From: Spirosoma rhododendri
Lineage (GTDB): Bacteria > Bacteroidota > Bacteroidia > Cytophagales > Spirosomataceae
Length of the DNA: 64,000 nt
Reading direction: 5' to 3'
Assembly: GCF_012849055.1 (NCBI RefSeq)
Contig: NZ_CP051677.1
Location: forward strand, 4,293,001 to 4,357,000
Of this stretch, positions 26,803-35,785 are shown piece after piece. Below the pieces are notes generated by a model. That model saw only the letters and a program-made list of their open reading frames with translations, made no database searches and was not told where the DNA came from. The position numbers and the translations under genes are program-made. Position 1 is the stretch's first letter. Each line of letters begins with the position of its first letter.

Positions 26803-27411
26803 TTGCTGTTCAGAAAATCACCTTCATTTCAGGAAGCTGACCTCCCCAGTGTCATTCAGGCCTGCCGCTCCGGCGACGCACGCGCGCAGCGCACCCTGTT
26901 CAAACAATTTTTCGGCTACGCGAAAAGCATCTGCCTGCGCTACACATCCAGCCGGGAAGAAGCCGAAGACGTGCTGAATGAGGGGTTTTTGAAAGTGTTC
27001 CAGAACCTCGACCGATACGACGACGGGCAACCGTTCAAAGCATGGCTGCGTACGATTCTGGTCAATACGGCCATCAGTCATTACCGACGCAACCAGCGGT
27101 ACGACAATCACAGTGATCTGGAGTCGGGCGAGCAGGTCGCCTTTGACGATAACATTGTCGATCGGATGGCGGCCGACGAGATTTTGGCGCTCGTACAGCA
27201 ACTCTCCCCTACCTACCGCACCGTGTTTATGATGCACGTGGTCGACGGGTATACGCTCCACGAGATTGCGGGGCTGCTCGCGCACAACGAAGCGACAGTC
27301 CGCTCCAACTTTGCCCGCGCCCGGCAGAAATTACAGGTACTCATTAAGGAAGCCACACTACTCCACAACAATCCGAGCCCCGACGGCTCCATGCGCTATT
27401 ATGAAAACTGA
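26803..27411 (+). CDS. ECF-type RNA polymerase sigma factor
   Basis: A 202-residue sigma-70 family protein with region 2 (ACRSGDARAQRTLFKQFFGY, CLRYTSSREEAEDVLNEGFL, YDDGQPFKAWLRTILVNTAI) and region 4 (LSPTYRTVFMMHVVDGYTLHEIA). The only start compatible with region 2 is the TTG at 26803: an in-frame stop lies 13 bases upstream and no ATG occurs until region 4. The following gene overlaps by eleven bases and encodes a membrane protein that may control it. Target genes are unknown. Confidence 0.9.
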   Translation: MLFRKSPSFQEADLPSVIQACRSGDARAQRTLFKQFFGYAKSICLRYTSSREEAEDVLNEGFLKVFQNLDRYDDGQPFKAWLRTILVNTAISHYRRNQRYDNHSDLESGEQVAFDDNIVDRMAADEILALVQQLSPTYRTVFMMHVVDGYTLHEIAGLLAHNEATVRSNFARARQKLQVLIKEATLLHNNPSPDGSMRYYEN

Positions 27412-29239
27412 CCGATTTGCCGATAGTATCCGGCGAAAGCTGGACAGTATCCGCCCCGAATTTTCCGAACGAGACTGGACGAAGATGCAGGCCATGTTGA
27501 AACAGACTGGCCCGCTGCCCAACGCAACGCCCACGCGGCCTCGTATGTTTTCGGGGCAGGCTGCCCGACTTATTGCTGCCGGTGCGGCCGGCACCGCCTT
27601 GTTTTTAGGTACCACCCTTTATCAGACCTATGAATTAAACCGTTTACGTAACTCGACCCAGCCAACGGGTCACACCACTGCTCAGGTCGACTCGGCCCGG
27701 ACAATTACCACTGACACGTCGATGCTGACCCGCTCCGACCGATCTGCCACCGATACGGACGCTACCGACGCGCCCGAATCGGCACCGGCCGTGGTGCGGG
27801 ATACGGTGTACATCGACCGCTACATCCGCGTTCCGGCAACCACCACCCCAGAGCGGACCGAGCGACTGGCGCGCACACCGAACGCAGCTATCGACCGGTC
27901 CACCGAATCAGTGGCTGATCGTGAATCCACGGCTGACCGTGACGTACCACAACGACGGTATACTTCGGCAAAACCAGCCCCGACCGCCAATCGACCGGTC
28001 GACGCTGTCGAACCAGCGACGGTTGCTGGCAACCAGCGCGCAACAACCCCAGCCGACCGGCCCAGCGGCTCAACCGAGCAACCGGGTACGAGTGAGTCGG
28101 GTATTCGTGAACCGGGCCAGCCGTCCAGAAATCAGTCGTCATCCCTGGCCCGCCAGTCGGGGGCTAACCGCGCCGGTGATCGTGCGGGAGCGGCCATCGA
28201 CCGTAACACAGCCACGATCGGTCGGGACAAGCCGGTCGGTGGTAACGCAGGTGCGGGCAGCGGCTCGAACGGTACGTCTATTCCGTCCGGGAGTGAATCG
28301 GTGGCGGGCAGTAATACCCCCTCCATTTCCCGCACGGAAGTGATCGAGCGGATCGATGCACGGACAGATAAACCGGCGTCGGTAGCGGGCGAAATAGCCG
28401 GGCTGGCAGCCATCGTAGCCGAACCGATTCAGGTTCAGCCGGTTCTGGCAAGCAACATCGCCTGGGACCAGCGGTTGCTGCAACGCAGCCGACGCATGCG
28501 CCCAGCGCGGACTGTCGTCGTGGGTGGGCCGACACTGGCCAAATCCAGCGAGGAGCAGGCCGCTCCGGAGAAGCCCGCCCGCCAGTCTGCGCCGTCACTC
28601 GTAAAAGTCCGGATCGGTGCTGGCAGCGATCTGAACGGCCGGTTGTGGAGCGCCGGTGGCTACGCGGAGTTACTTGCCGGCAAACACGTTACGTTCAGTA
28701 TCGGAATCAGCCGGGCCACGTTCGACAATGGCAACTACATAACCGAAGGGATCTTTAACCAGCGGTACCAGGCCGGACTCGTAGGTGGCCCCGCGGGGTC
28801 AGATTTCCGCCGTGAGTTTGGTTTGGAAAAACGAATCGATCCCCGGCATGAGATCATCAACATCGGTCTGCAAACCGTCCGGCTTGTCATGCCACTTACC
28901 ATCGGCTATCGACTGCCGGTCAGTTCGTCGTTTGCCATTACGCCAACGCTCGGAACGATTCTTAACCTGCAAAGTCAGGAGCAGGTGTCGTACATCATCC
29001 GTCGTCCGCCCAGTATGCCTCCTTACGGCTATGGGTCGGAATACAGCTCGAATGCGGATTGCCAGTATCGCCCGGTTTCGATGCTGAACAACGTCACGCT
29101 GGGTGCTACCGTCGAATGGCAGCGGAAACACTGGGGCATACAGGCCGGCCCAATTCTGACCATTTCGTCGCAGCCTGACCCGGACTGGGTCAGCAGCCTG
29201 TCGGGCGGACTTCGGGCGCGGGCTTTCTTCCAGTTTTAA
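27401..29239 (+). CDS. membrane-anchored protein with long disordered linker and C-terminal barrel-like domain
   Basis: I do not recognise a named family. From the start MKTDRFADSI (27401) the product is 612 residues. Residues 1-45 form a charged cytoplasmic-type helix pair. A single membrane helix lies near 50-75 (IAAGAAGTALFLGTTLY). Then come about 320 residues rich in Ser, Thr, Arg, Ala and Pro with little order. The last 220 residues are Gly/aromatic-rich strands (VRIGAGSDLNGRLWSAGGYA, FSIGISRATFDNGNY) like outer-membrane barrel domains of Bacteroidota. The layout suggests one chain reaching from the inner to the outer membrane. Overlap with the sigma gene suggests a regulatory partner, possibly an anti-sigma N-terminus (inference). 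Confidence 0.65.
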   Translation: MKTDRFADSIRRKLDSIRPEFSERDWTKMQAMLKQTGPLPNATPTRPRMFSGQAARLIAAGAAGTALFLGTTLYQTYELNRLRNSTQPTGHTTAQVDSARTITTDTSMLTRSDRSATDTDATDAPESAPAVVRDTVYIDRYIRVPATTTPERTERLARTPNAAIDRSTESVADRESTADRDVPQRRYTSAKPAPTANRPVDAVEPATVAGNQRATTPADRPSGSTEQPGTSESGIREPGQPSRNQSSSLARQSGANRAGDRAGAAIDRNTATIGRDKPVGGNAGAGSGSNGTSIPSGSESVAGSNTPSISRTEVIERIDARTDKPASVAGEIAGLAAIVAEPIQVQPVLASNIAWDQRLLQRSRRMRPARTVVVGGPTLAKSSEEQAAPEKPARQSAPSLVKVRIGAGSDLNGRLWSAGGYAELLAGKHVTFSIGISRATFDNGNYITEGIFNQRYQAGLVGGPAGSDFRREFGLEKRIDPRHEIINIGLQTVRLVMPLTIGYRLPVSSSFAITPTLGTILNLQSQEQVSYIIRRPPSMPPYGYGSEYSSNADCQYRPVSMLNNVTLGATVEWQRKHWGIQAGPILTISSQPDPDWVSSLSGGLRARAFFQF

Positions 29240-29266
29240 GAAGCCTTTCTGCCAAAACAACGTTAC

Positions 29267-29319
29267 TACCAAACAGAAGCGGGGAGCCTGATAATCAGGC
29301 TCCCCGCTTCTGTTTGGTA
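29267..29319. terminator. bidirectional terminator, perfect 53-base palindrome
   Basis: Arms of 26 bases (from TACCAAACAGAAGCGGGGAG) are exact complements around a single central A. It sits between the convergent genes at 27401 and 29330 and can serve both directions. There is no long T-run, so the call as terminator rests on position and stem strength. Confidence 0.7.
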
Positions 29320-29329
29320 AGGCTACCGC

Positions 29330-30643
29330 CTAGCTCCTGGCCGATACGCGCCAGATGCGGTTCGATACGTCGTCGGTGACGAGCATCGCGCCGTCGGGCA
29401 GTACGGTTACCCCCACCGGCCGACCGTACACGTCTTTGTTGTTGCCGACGATAAAGCCCGTCAGGAAGTCTTCGGGCGTGCCGGGCTTACCATCGTTGAA
29501 CGGCACAAACACAACTTTGTAACCCGACAGTGTCGACCGGTTCCAGGATCCGTGCTGACCGATAAACGCGCCGTTCTGGTACTTAGCCGGGAAAGCCGAT
29601 TTGTTGTAAAAAGCCAGTCCGAGCGATGCCGTATGCGGCCCCAGCGGTACGTCGGGCACAACGGCTTTTTTAACCAGATCGGGGCGTTCGTCTTTCCGGC
29701 GCGGGTCAACATTCTGTCCGTAATAGGAGTACGGCCAACCGTAGAAAGCCCCTTCTTTCACGCTCGTCAGGTAATCGGGCACCAGCTCGTCGCCCAACTC
29801 ATCGCGCTCATTCACAGCCGTGTACAGTTTGTTGGTAGTCGGTTGCCAACCCATCCCGACCGGGTTCCGCAGGCCGCTGGCGTAAATGCGCTCGTCCGTA
29901 CCGTCGGGGTTGATTTCCAGAATGTTGGCCCGGCGAACTTCGTTCTCCATCCCGTTTTCACCAACGTTGCTCCCCGACCCGACCGACACGTAAATTTTCT
30001 TGTTATCGGGGCTGGCCAGCAGGTTGCGGGTCCAGTGATTGTTATACCCACCGGCGGGCAGCGACAGGATTTTTTTACCCGGCGCGGTCATTTTCGTTTG
30101 CCCTTCCTTGTATGGGTACATCATCAGGGCATCGGTGTCGGCCACGTAAAATTTATCGCCGATGACCAGCATGCCGAACGGTTGGTTGAGCCCCGTCAGG
30201 AACACTTCGCGCATGTCGGGCTTACCGTCTTTGTTGGTATCGCGAAACACGGTGATCCGGTTGGCACTCGCTCCCGACCGTTCCGATTTGTCCCGGCCCG
30301 TCACGGCGTTGATGACTTCTTTCTTGATGCCTTTCCGCTCGGTGTTGGCTTCCGCCACAAACACGTCGCCGTTGGGGGCTACGTACATCCAGCGGGGGTT
30401 CACCAGGTCCCCGGCATACTCGGTGACGGTGAAACCGGCGGGTGCCTGCGGTGTTTTTCCGGCGGGCCAATCCACTACGTTGCTGAAGTTTTTCGCTGAT
30501 TTCGTTGCGTACGGCGCTGGCAGCACAAGCGTCGTGTCAGCCGTTTCGACCCGTTCGGCCGTGCCCTCGCTTTTCTTTTTGTCGCTACAGGCGGCAAACG
30601 TGGCGACGAGCACAGCCGCCAGTAAGAGTGCTTGTTTGTTCAT
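29330..30643 (-). CDS. PQQ-dependent sugar dehydrogenase / sorbosone dehydrogenase-like lipoprotein
   Basis: A 437-residue exported beta-propeller protein. A lipoprotein signal ends in the lipobox FAAC, so it is anchored to a membrane facing the periplasm. Propeller blocks typical of soluble glucose/sorbosone dehydrogenases are present: VNPRWMYVAPNGDVFVAEA, GLNQPFGMLVIGDKFYVADT, GLRNPVGMGWQPTTNKLYTA, GSWNRSTLSGYKVVFVPF, and GRPVGVTVLPDGAMLVTDDV. The family oxidises aldoses or sorbosone with pyrroloquinoline quinone; whether this host makes PQQ is not visible here. The gene is transcribed alone. Confidence 0.85.
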   Translation of the reverse strand: MNKQALLLAAVLVATFAACSDKKKSEGTAERVETADTTLVLPAPYATKSAKNFSNVVDWPAGKTPQAPAGFTVTEYAGDLVNPRWMYVAPNGDVFVAEANTERKGIKKEVINAVTGRDKSERSGASANRITVFRDTNKDGKPDMREVFLTGLNQPFGMLVIGDKFYVADTDALMMYPYKEGQTKMTAPGKKILSLPAGGYNNHWTRNLLASPDNKKIYVSVGSGSNVGENGMENEVRRANILEINPDGTDERIYASGLRNPVGMGWQPTTNKLYTAVNERDELGDELVPDYLTSVKEGAFYGWPYSYYGQNVDPRRKDERPDLVKKAVVPDVPLGPHTASLGLAFYNKSAFPAKYQNGAFIGQHGSWNRSTLSGYKVVFVPFNDGKPGTPEDFLTGFIVGNNKDVYGRPVGVTVLPDGAMLVTDDVSNRIWRVSARS

Positions 30644-30726
30644 GTTGAGTCAATAGACCCCGGCTTTGTTTTGTTGCCGGCTATATATACTCAACCAACT
30701 AAACGGGTATACAGTTTAAGGCAATG

Positions 30727-31158
30727 TTAACCCGCATTCTCCGTCAGCGCAACCGAGTAGGCTGCGTAGGGAACGGGGCCTTTGTAAAACACGTCGCTGA
30801 CGGGCTGCATCCCGAACCGGCGATAAAAATCGGCCGCGTCGAGCCGGGCGTCGCACCAGAGCCGGGTTGCCTTCATGCGCCGGGCTTCGGTCAGTATGTG
30901 CTGCATGAGCAGCGTACCGATCCCCTGCCGCTGGTAGTCGGGGTGGGCAGCGAACTTCCGAAACCGGGCAACCGTCTGCCCGTTGTCGGGATAGACAAAC
31001 AGCGAGATTACCGCGACGAGCTTCTCATCCAGAAAAGCGCCGTAGTGGTGCCCTTCGTGATCGTTATCGACCCGCACGTATTCGTACGGCTTATCGGGCC
31101 ACAGCACCGTGTGCCGCAGCGGGTACGTCTGCTCCGGGGTAATCGACTGAATTAGCAT
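30727..31158 (-). CDS. GNAT family N-acetyltransferase
   Basis: A 143-residue acetyltransferase. Motif A, the acetyl-CoA loop, is in YQRQGIGTLLMQHIL. The strand before it (ARFRKFAAHPD) and the motif B-like LWCDARLDAADFYRRFGMQ near residues 105-125 are typical of the family. The substrate is unknown. It stands 83 bases from the dehydrogenase start, with an inverted repeat upstream of its own start. Confidence 0.87.
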   Translation of the reverse strand: MLIQSITPEQTYPLRHTVLWPDKPYEYVRVDNDHEGHHYGAFLDEKLVAVISLFVYPDNGQTVARFRKFAAHPDYQRQGIGTLLMQHILTEARRMKATRLWCDARLDAADFYRRFGMQPVSDVFYKGPVPYAAYSVALTENAG

Positions 31159-31177
31159 AGTATATACAGACAGTTCT

Positions 31178-31267
31178 TTGGACAGGATTGACAGGATTTG
31201 AATCTTCTTTTCTGTAGCCGCGAAATCCTGTCAATCCGAACGTCGGCCCGGCTGTAATCCTGTCCAA
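31178..31267. repeat. inverted repeat of ACAGGATT type with an insertion in one arm
   Basis: Left arm GGACAGGATTGACAGGATTT (31180-31199). The right arm reads AAATCCTGTCAATCC (31223-31237), then about 23 extra bases, then TCCTGTCC (31258-31265). The extra piece is flanked by AATCC on both sides. It lies between the GNAT start and the dehydratase stop. A single-arm relic of similar sequence occurs near 55005-55040. Confidence 0.75.
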
Positions 31268-31287
31268 TAAAATCCCGTCAAAAAAAA

Positions 31288-32232
31288 TTAAAACGGCAAC
31301 TTACCGAGGTCGACGTTGCCGCCGGTCAGGATGATACCGATTTTTTTGCCTCTGAACAGGTCGGGGTAGCGCAGGACCACGGCCAGTGGCACCGCGCACG
31401 ACGGTTCGATGATGATCTTCATCCGCTCCCATACCAGCCGCATGGCCGCGACGATATCGGCGTCGGGCACGGTCAGGATCTGCGATACGTGCTGCCGAAT
31501 GTAGCCCAGCGTGCGTTCGCTCAGGCGGGCCGTCAGGCCATCGGCGATCGTGTCGATGTAAGGCGCACTTTCCAGTCGGCCACTCTCAAACGATAGCACC
31601 GCGTCGGCAGCTCCGGCTGGCTCGCAGCCGATAACGCGGGTCGTGGGCGACAGGTAATGCGTTGCCAGCGCGGTACCGCTGAGCAGCCCGCCCCCACCCA
31701 CCGGCGTCAGGATCAGATCGAAGGGCGGGTTGTTATAATCGGCGATCAGTTCGACGGCCGCTGTCGCCTGCCCGGCAATAACGCGGTCGTCGTCATAGGG
31801 GTGTACAAGCACCGCCCCCGTCTGCGCCATGACCGCCTGCACACCGGCTTCGCGGGCCGCCTGCGTGGGTTCGCACTCGACCACCTCGGCTCCGTAGCCG
31901 CGCACCGCTTCTTTCTTCACCTGCGGAGCCGTGCGCGGCATCACGATATAAGCGGGCATGGCCACCTGCCGGGCGGCATACGCAACGGCCTGTGCGTGGT
32001 TGCCCGACGAATGGGTAGCAATCGCCTTTCCTTCCCGGCTGTCCGCGACCTGCAACACGGCATTCAGGCCGCCACGGGCTTTGAATGCCCCAATTTTCTG
32101 GAAGTTTTCGCACTTGAAAAACAACGATGCCCCTGTCTGCTCATCGATAGTGTGGTTGGTCAGAACGGGCGTATGGTGAATATGCGGCCGGATGCGATCG
32201 TGAGCCGCGAGAATAGTGTCGAGCGAAATCAT
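31288..32232 (-). CDS. PLP-dependent threonine/serine dehydratase or serine racemase
   Basis: Fold-type II pyridoxal-phosphate enzyme of 314 residues that deaminates threonine or serine, or racemises serine. The PLP Lys is in IGAFKARGG (about residue 54), the phosphate-side loop in SSGNHAQAVA, and the Gly-rich phosphate cup in TPVGGGGLLSG. There is no C-terminal ACT regulatory domain, so it is the short catabolic or racemase type and should not be under isoleucine feedback. The start at 32232 matches the family; a longer frame to 32253 adds seven residues. The exact reaction cannot be told from sequence. Confidence 0.88.
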   Translation of the reverse strand: MISLDTILAAHDRIRPHIHHTPVLTNHTIDEQTGASLFFKCENFQKIGAFKARGGLNAVLQVADSREGKAIATHSSGNHAQAVAYAARQVAMPAYIVMPRTAPQVKKEAVRGYGAEVVECEPTQAAREAGVQAVMAQTGAVLVHPYDDDRVIAGQATAAVELIADYNNPPFDLILTPVGGGGLLSGTALATHYLSPTTRVIGCEPAGAADAVLSFESGRLESAPYIDTIADGLTARLSERTLGYIRQHVSQILTVPDADIVAAMRLVWERMKIIIEPSCAVPLAVVLRYPDLFRGKKIGIILTGGNVDLGKLPF

Positions 32233-32381
32233 AGCTGGTAGAAAAGTGACCAAAGTACGTATAAAACTGGCGCAACCCGACCCCGGACTTTACGGGCTGT
32301 TGCCGGAGGGGCCGTTCGTTTGTTTTTTCGCGGGGGAAAGCGGTCTTTTGTAAGTAAAAGAAACCCTTTTTCCTGACCAAT

Positions 32382-33308
32382 ATGAACGCTACCCGACGTG
32401 ATTTCATCAAACAAACGGCCGGTTCGCTGGCGGCCCTGAGCCTGACGCCAACGCTCTTCGCCGAAGCTGCACCCCGCAAGCTGTTTTTCGACATTTCATT
32501 GGCCGAATGGTCGCTGCACAAAGCCCTGTTCGCCAAAAAAATCACTAACCTCGATTTCCCGGCCATTGCCCGCAAGGAGTTCGACATCAGTATCATCGAG
32601 TTTGTCAATCAGTTTTTCAAAGACAAAGCGCAGGACAAAACCTACCTCGCCGATCTGCTGACCCGCTGCAAGGATAACGGCGTAACGAATCACCTGATTA
32701 TGATCGACGGAGAAGGCAACCTGGGCTCGACCGATAAAGCCGAACTCACCAAAGCCGTTGAGAATCACTACAAATGGGTCGAGTGCGCAAAGTATCTAGG
32801 CTGTAAAACCATCCGGGTCAACGCGGCCGGTGAGGGCACGGCGGAGGAAGTCAGCAAAGGCGCTATCGAGGGACTGAGCCGGCTGGGTGAGTTTGCCGGC
32901 AAAACGGGCATCAACGTCATCGTCGAGAATCACGGCGGCTACTCGTCCAACGGACAGTGGCTGGCCAACGTGATGAAGCAGGTCAACCGCAAAAACGTGG
33001 GTACGCTGCCCGACTTCGGCAATTTCTGCATCAAACGTAACGCCGACCACAGCTGCGCCGACGAGTATGACCGCTACACTGGCACCAAAGACCTGATGCC
33101 CTACGCCAAAGGGGTGTCGGCCAAAACGTTCAACTTCGACGGCAGTGGTAACTGCGTCGAAACAGACTACCCGCGCATCATGAAGATCGTAAAAGACAGC
33201 GGCTTTAAAGGCACGGTCGGTATTGAATACGAAGGAGATACGCTGAACGAATACGACGGCATCCGCAAAACCAAAGCCCTGCTCGAACGCGTCGGGCCGA
33301 TGGTATAA
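32382..33308 (+). CDS. sugar phosphate isomerase/epimerase-like TIM-barrel protein, exported
   Basis: A 308-residue xylose-isomerase-like TIM barrel. It begins with a twin-arginine-like leader (TRRDFIKQ, then SLAALSL), as in many periplasmic sugar enzymes of Bacteroidota. Metal and substrate blocks are seen in [17 protein letters not shown] (Glu), [12 protein letters not shown] (Asp) and [10 protein letters not shown] (Glu). The exact sugar is unknown. The leader and the nearby Gfo/Idh gene with a similar leader suggest a set of exported sugar-modifying enzymes. A repeat element separates it from the aldehyde dehydrogenase on the same strand. Confidence 0.82.
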   Translation: MNATRRDFIKQTAGSLAALSLTPTLFAEAAPRKLFFDISLAEWSLHKALFAKKITNLDFPAIARKEFDISIIEFVNQFFKDKAQDKTYLADLLTRCKDNGVTNHLIMIDGEGNLGSTDKAELTKAVENHYKWVECAKYLGCKTIRVNAAGEGTAEEVSKGAIEGLSRLGEFAGKTGINVIVENHGGYSSNGQWLANVMKQVNRKNVGTLPDFGNFCIKRNADHSCADEYDRYTGTKDLMPYAKGVSAKTFNFDGSGNCVETDYPRIMKIVKDSGFKGTVGIEYEGDTLNEYDGIRKTKALLERVGPMV

Positions 33309-33309
33309 T

Positions 33310-33378
33310 TGGGTTTAAGGGGTAAGGTTCAATGTTTAATGTGCTGAACCTTACCCCTTAACCATTGAACTTTAAACA
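33310..33378. repeat. intergenic inverted repeat, nested arms
   Basis: GGTTTAAGGGGTAAGGTTCA (33312-33331) pairs with 33345-33363 with one bulged base. A second, weaker copy of the arm (CATTGAACTTTAAAC) follows at 33363-33378 and could pair as an alternative. It lies between two genes of the same direction, 2 bases after a stop codon. Confidence 0.82.
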
Positions 33379-33382
33379 CGCT

Positions 33383-34990
33383 ATGCTTACTCAGAATCAA
33401 CTCAACGTCAGCTTTATCGGCCAGGAAGCCGTTCAGGGCGACGGGTTGCCGTTTATGGCCTACGCACCCGCTGCGGGGGAATCGCTGCCCGACGGGTTTA
33501 CCAATGTTACGGCCACTCAGGCCAACGCAGCCGTCGAGAAAGCGGCTGCGGCTTTTGGGCCGTACAGCCAGTTGCACCCCCACAAACGGGCCGACTTTCT
33601 GGACGCTATCGCGAGTCAGATCGACGCGCTGGGTGATGAACTGATCGAGCGGGCGGTGCTCGAAAGTGGCCTGCCAACGGGCCGGATTACGGGTGAGCGC
33701 GGCCGCACGATGGGGCAGCTCCGCCTGTTTGCCAGTTTGATCCGCGAAGGCTCCTGGGTCGACGCCCGAATCAACCCCGCCCTCCCCGACCGGCAACCCC
33801 TGCCACGCCCCGACCTGCGGCAGATGCTGGTGCCGCTGGGGCCGGTAGCCGTTTTCGGTGCCAGCAACTTCCCACTGGCATTTTCCGTCGCCGGGGGCGA
33901 TACCGCGTCGGCGCTGGCGGCTGGCTGCCCGGTCGTATTCAAAGCGCACCCGGCACACCCCGGCACCTCGTCGCTGGTGGGTGAAGCTATCATTGCTGCC
34001 GCCAAACAGACCGGTATGCCCGATGGTACGTTCTCGCTTCTCCACGCTGACAATGAGGTGGCGCAGGCGCTGGTCGCCCATCCGGCCATCAAAGCGGTGG
34101 GCTTTACCGGTTCGCGCCGAGGTGGACTGGCCCTGCTGCGGGTCGCGCAAAATCGCCCCGAACCCATTCCGGTTTACGCCGAAATGAGCGCCGTTAACCC
34201 GGTTGTCATTCTGCCGGGGGCCATCGCCAATCAGGAAGGACCGTCGTCGGCCGCAACGGTCGCCGGGGGTCTGGCGGCTTCGATTACGCTGGGTGTCGGG
34301 CAGTTCTGCACCAATCCGGGGCTGGTTTTCCTGCTCGACTCACCCAACACCGATGCTTTTCTGGACACGGTATCGGAGAAGATTCGGGCATCGGCACCCG
34401 CCACGATGCTGACCGATGGCATTCGGCAGGCATTCGAGCAGGGTATCGACCACCTGGCCCTGATGCCGGGGGTTCATCGCCGGGCCGAAAGCGAAACCAA
34501 CGCTCAGCCCAACCAGAATCAGGGTCGGCCAACGTTGCTGACAACGACCTCGTCGCAGTTTATGGCGAACGCCGAGCTGGGCGAAGAAGTGTTCGGTCCC
34601 AGTTCGCTGCTCGTAGTCTGCGAATCGGAAGCCGCCCTGCGCGACTGCCTGAGTCAGCTCGAAGGTCAGCTGACCGCCACGCTCTACGCAACGACCGATG
34701 AACTCCGGCAATCAGACATGAACTGGGTCGAGCTGTTGCAGGCGAAAGCCGGGCGCGTGCTGTTCGGCGGCTTCCCGACCGGTGTGGAGGTCAGCGAAGC
34801 CATGACCCACGGCGGACCCTACCCCGCTACTACCGACGGAGGCCGCTCGACCTCGGTCGGGACGGGGGCTATCCTCCGCTTCGTACGGCCCGTCAGCTAC
34901 CAGAGTTTCCCCGACGACCTGCTGCCGCTCGCGCTGCAACAGGCCAACCCGCTCGGCATCCGGCGCATGGTCGACGGCAAGCCGGAATAG
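33383..34990 (+). CDS. aldehyde dehydrogenase, ketoglutarate semialdehyde dehydrogenase-like
   Basis: NAD(P)+-dependent enzyme of 535 residues. The nucleotide-binding region contains VFGASNFPLAFSVAG and GFTGSRRGG; the general base Glu is in VYAEMSAVNP and the nucleophile Cys in GQFCTNPGLVF. The length and the FPTGVEVSEAMTHGGPYPAT block are typical of 2,5-dioxopentanoate (alpha-ketoglutarate semialdehyde) dehydrogenases, which end several sugar-acid and hydroxyproline routes. The start is taken at 33383; an upstream codon at 33365 lies in the repeat element. A strong terminator follows. Confidence 0.88.
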   Translation: MLTQNQLNVSFIGQEAVQGDGLPFMAYAPAAGESLPDGFTNVTATQANAAVEKAAAAFGPYSQLHPHKRADFLDAIASQIDALGDELIERAVLESGLPTGRITGERGRTMGQLRLFASLIREGSWVDARINPALPDRQPLPRPDLRQMLVPLGPVAVFGASNFPLAFSVAGGDTASALAAGCPVVFKAHPAHPGTSSLVGEAIIAAAKQTGMPDGTFSLLHADNEVAQALVAHPAIKAVGFTGSRRGGLALLRVAQNRPEPIPVYAEMSAVNPVVILPGAIANQEGPSSAATVAGGLAASITLGVGQFCTNPGLVFLLDSPNTDAFLDTVSEKIRASAPATMLTDGIRQAFEQGIDHLALMPGVHRRAESETNAQPNQNQGRPTLLTTTSSQFMANAELGEEVFGPSSLLVVCESEAALRDCLSQLEGQLTATLYATTDELRQSDMNWVELLQAKAGRVLFGGFPTGVEVSEAMTHGGPYPATTDGGRSTSVGTGAILRFVRPVSYQSFPDDLLPLALQQANPLGIRRMVDGKPE

Positions 34991-35003
34991 GTTGACAAGT
35001 CAA

Positions 35004-35042
35004 CAAAAAAGGGTCAATTCGTAATGAATTGACCCTTTTTTG
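35004..35042. terminator. bidirectional intrinsic terminator
   Basis: A-run, GGGTCAATTC / GAATTGACCC stem with a four-base loop, then T-run, in the gap between the convergent aldehyde dehydrogenase and SDR genes. Both strands carry a T-run after the stem. Confidence 0.88.
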
Positions 35043-35055
35043 TTTGAGTAAAGCT

Positions 35056-35757
35056 TTATTTCAAACTTCCCATACCGCCGTCGACGCCGATAATCTGCCC
35101 CGTTATCCAGCTGGCTTTATCGTCGAGCAGGTAAGCGGCCATGCTGGCAATGTCGTCGGGTGTGCCAACCCGGCTGAGCGGATGGCGTTTGTTGGCGGCA
35201 TCGCGCCGTTCGTCGGTGCTGAGCAGGTTGGTTGCCAGCGGTGTGTCGGTGAGCGACGGTGCAACGGCGTTGACGCGAATTTTCAGCGGAGCAAACTCAG
35301 CCGCCAGCGACTTCGCTAGTCCTTCAACAGCCGATTTCGCCACCGATACCGACGAATGCAGGCCCATGCCGAGTTTGGCGGCAACGGTACTGAACAGCAC
35401 GATACCGGCTCCTTTCGCCATTTTGAGAGCCGGAAACGAGGTATGAATAGCCGCGATAGCCCCCATCACATTGATTTCCAGATCGGCCCGGTAGTCGGCG
35501 GGTTCAAGCCGCTGAAATGGTTTGAGGTTGATCGTGCCGGGGCAGTACACCAGTCCATGCAGCACGTCGGGCAGGCTGGTCAGCGCGTCGGCAGCGGGCG
35601 TCTGGCTGACGTCCCACGTCATGTGTGTCGAGTTGATGCCGTCGGGCTGTTGCCGACCGGCGGTAAACAGGGTGGCTCCGGCAGCTTGCAGTTGCTGGGC
35701 TAATGCGTGACCGATGCCCGAGCTGGCACCGATAATCAGGATATTCTTACCGTTCAT
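35056..35757 (-). CDS. short-chain dehydrogenase/reductase, atypical active site
   Basis: A 233-residue Rossmann protein of the SDR superfamily. The cofactor loop GASSGIG is near residues 10-16 and a C-terminal GQIIGVDGGMG closes the fold. The usual Tyr-x-x-x-Lys is not intact: the segment GLHSSVSVAKSAVEG keeps the Lys, but four residues before it is Val, not Tyr. Some SDR subgroups with an HSS-AK pattern share this feature, so activity may differ from classic dehydrogenases. The substrate is unknown. An inverted repeat separates it from folE, which is upstream on the same strand. Confidence 0.82.
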   Translation of the reverse strand: MNGKNILIIGASSGIGHALAQQLQAAGATLFTAGRQQPDGINSTHMTWDVSQTPAADALTSLPDVLHGLVYCPGTINLKPFQRLEPADYRADLEINVMGAIAAIHTSFPALKMAKGAGIVLFSTVAAKLGMGLHSSVSVAKSAVEGLAKSLAAEFAPLKIRVNAVAPSLTDTPLATNLLSTDERRDAANKRHPLSRVGTPDDIASMAAYLLDDKASWITGQIIGVDGGMGSLK

Positions 35758-35785
35758 GCCGACACAACGGGTTGTACGGCTGGAT

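Noticed and set aside
29552..30499. Open frame of 315 codons on the plus strand
   Set aside because: It is antisense to the PQQ-type sugar dehydrogenase, which has clear family motifs and a lipoprotein signal; the antisense product has no recognisable feature.
33329..34167. Two long minus-strand frames opposite the aldehyde dehydrogenase
   Set aside because: The plus-strand product has catalytic Glu and Cys blocks; the minus frames are shadows.
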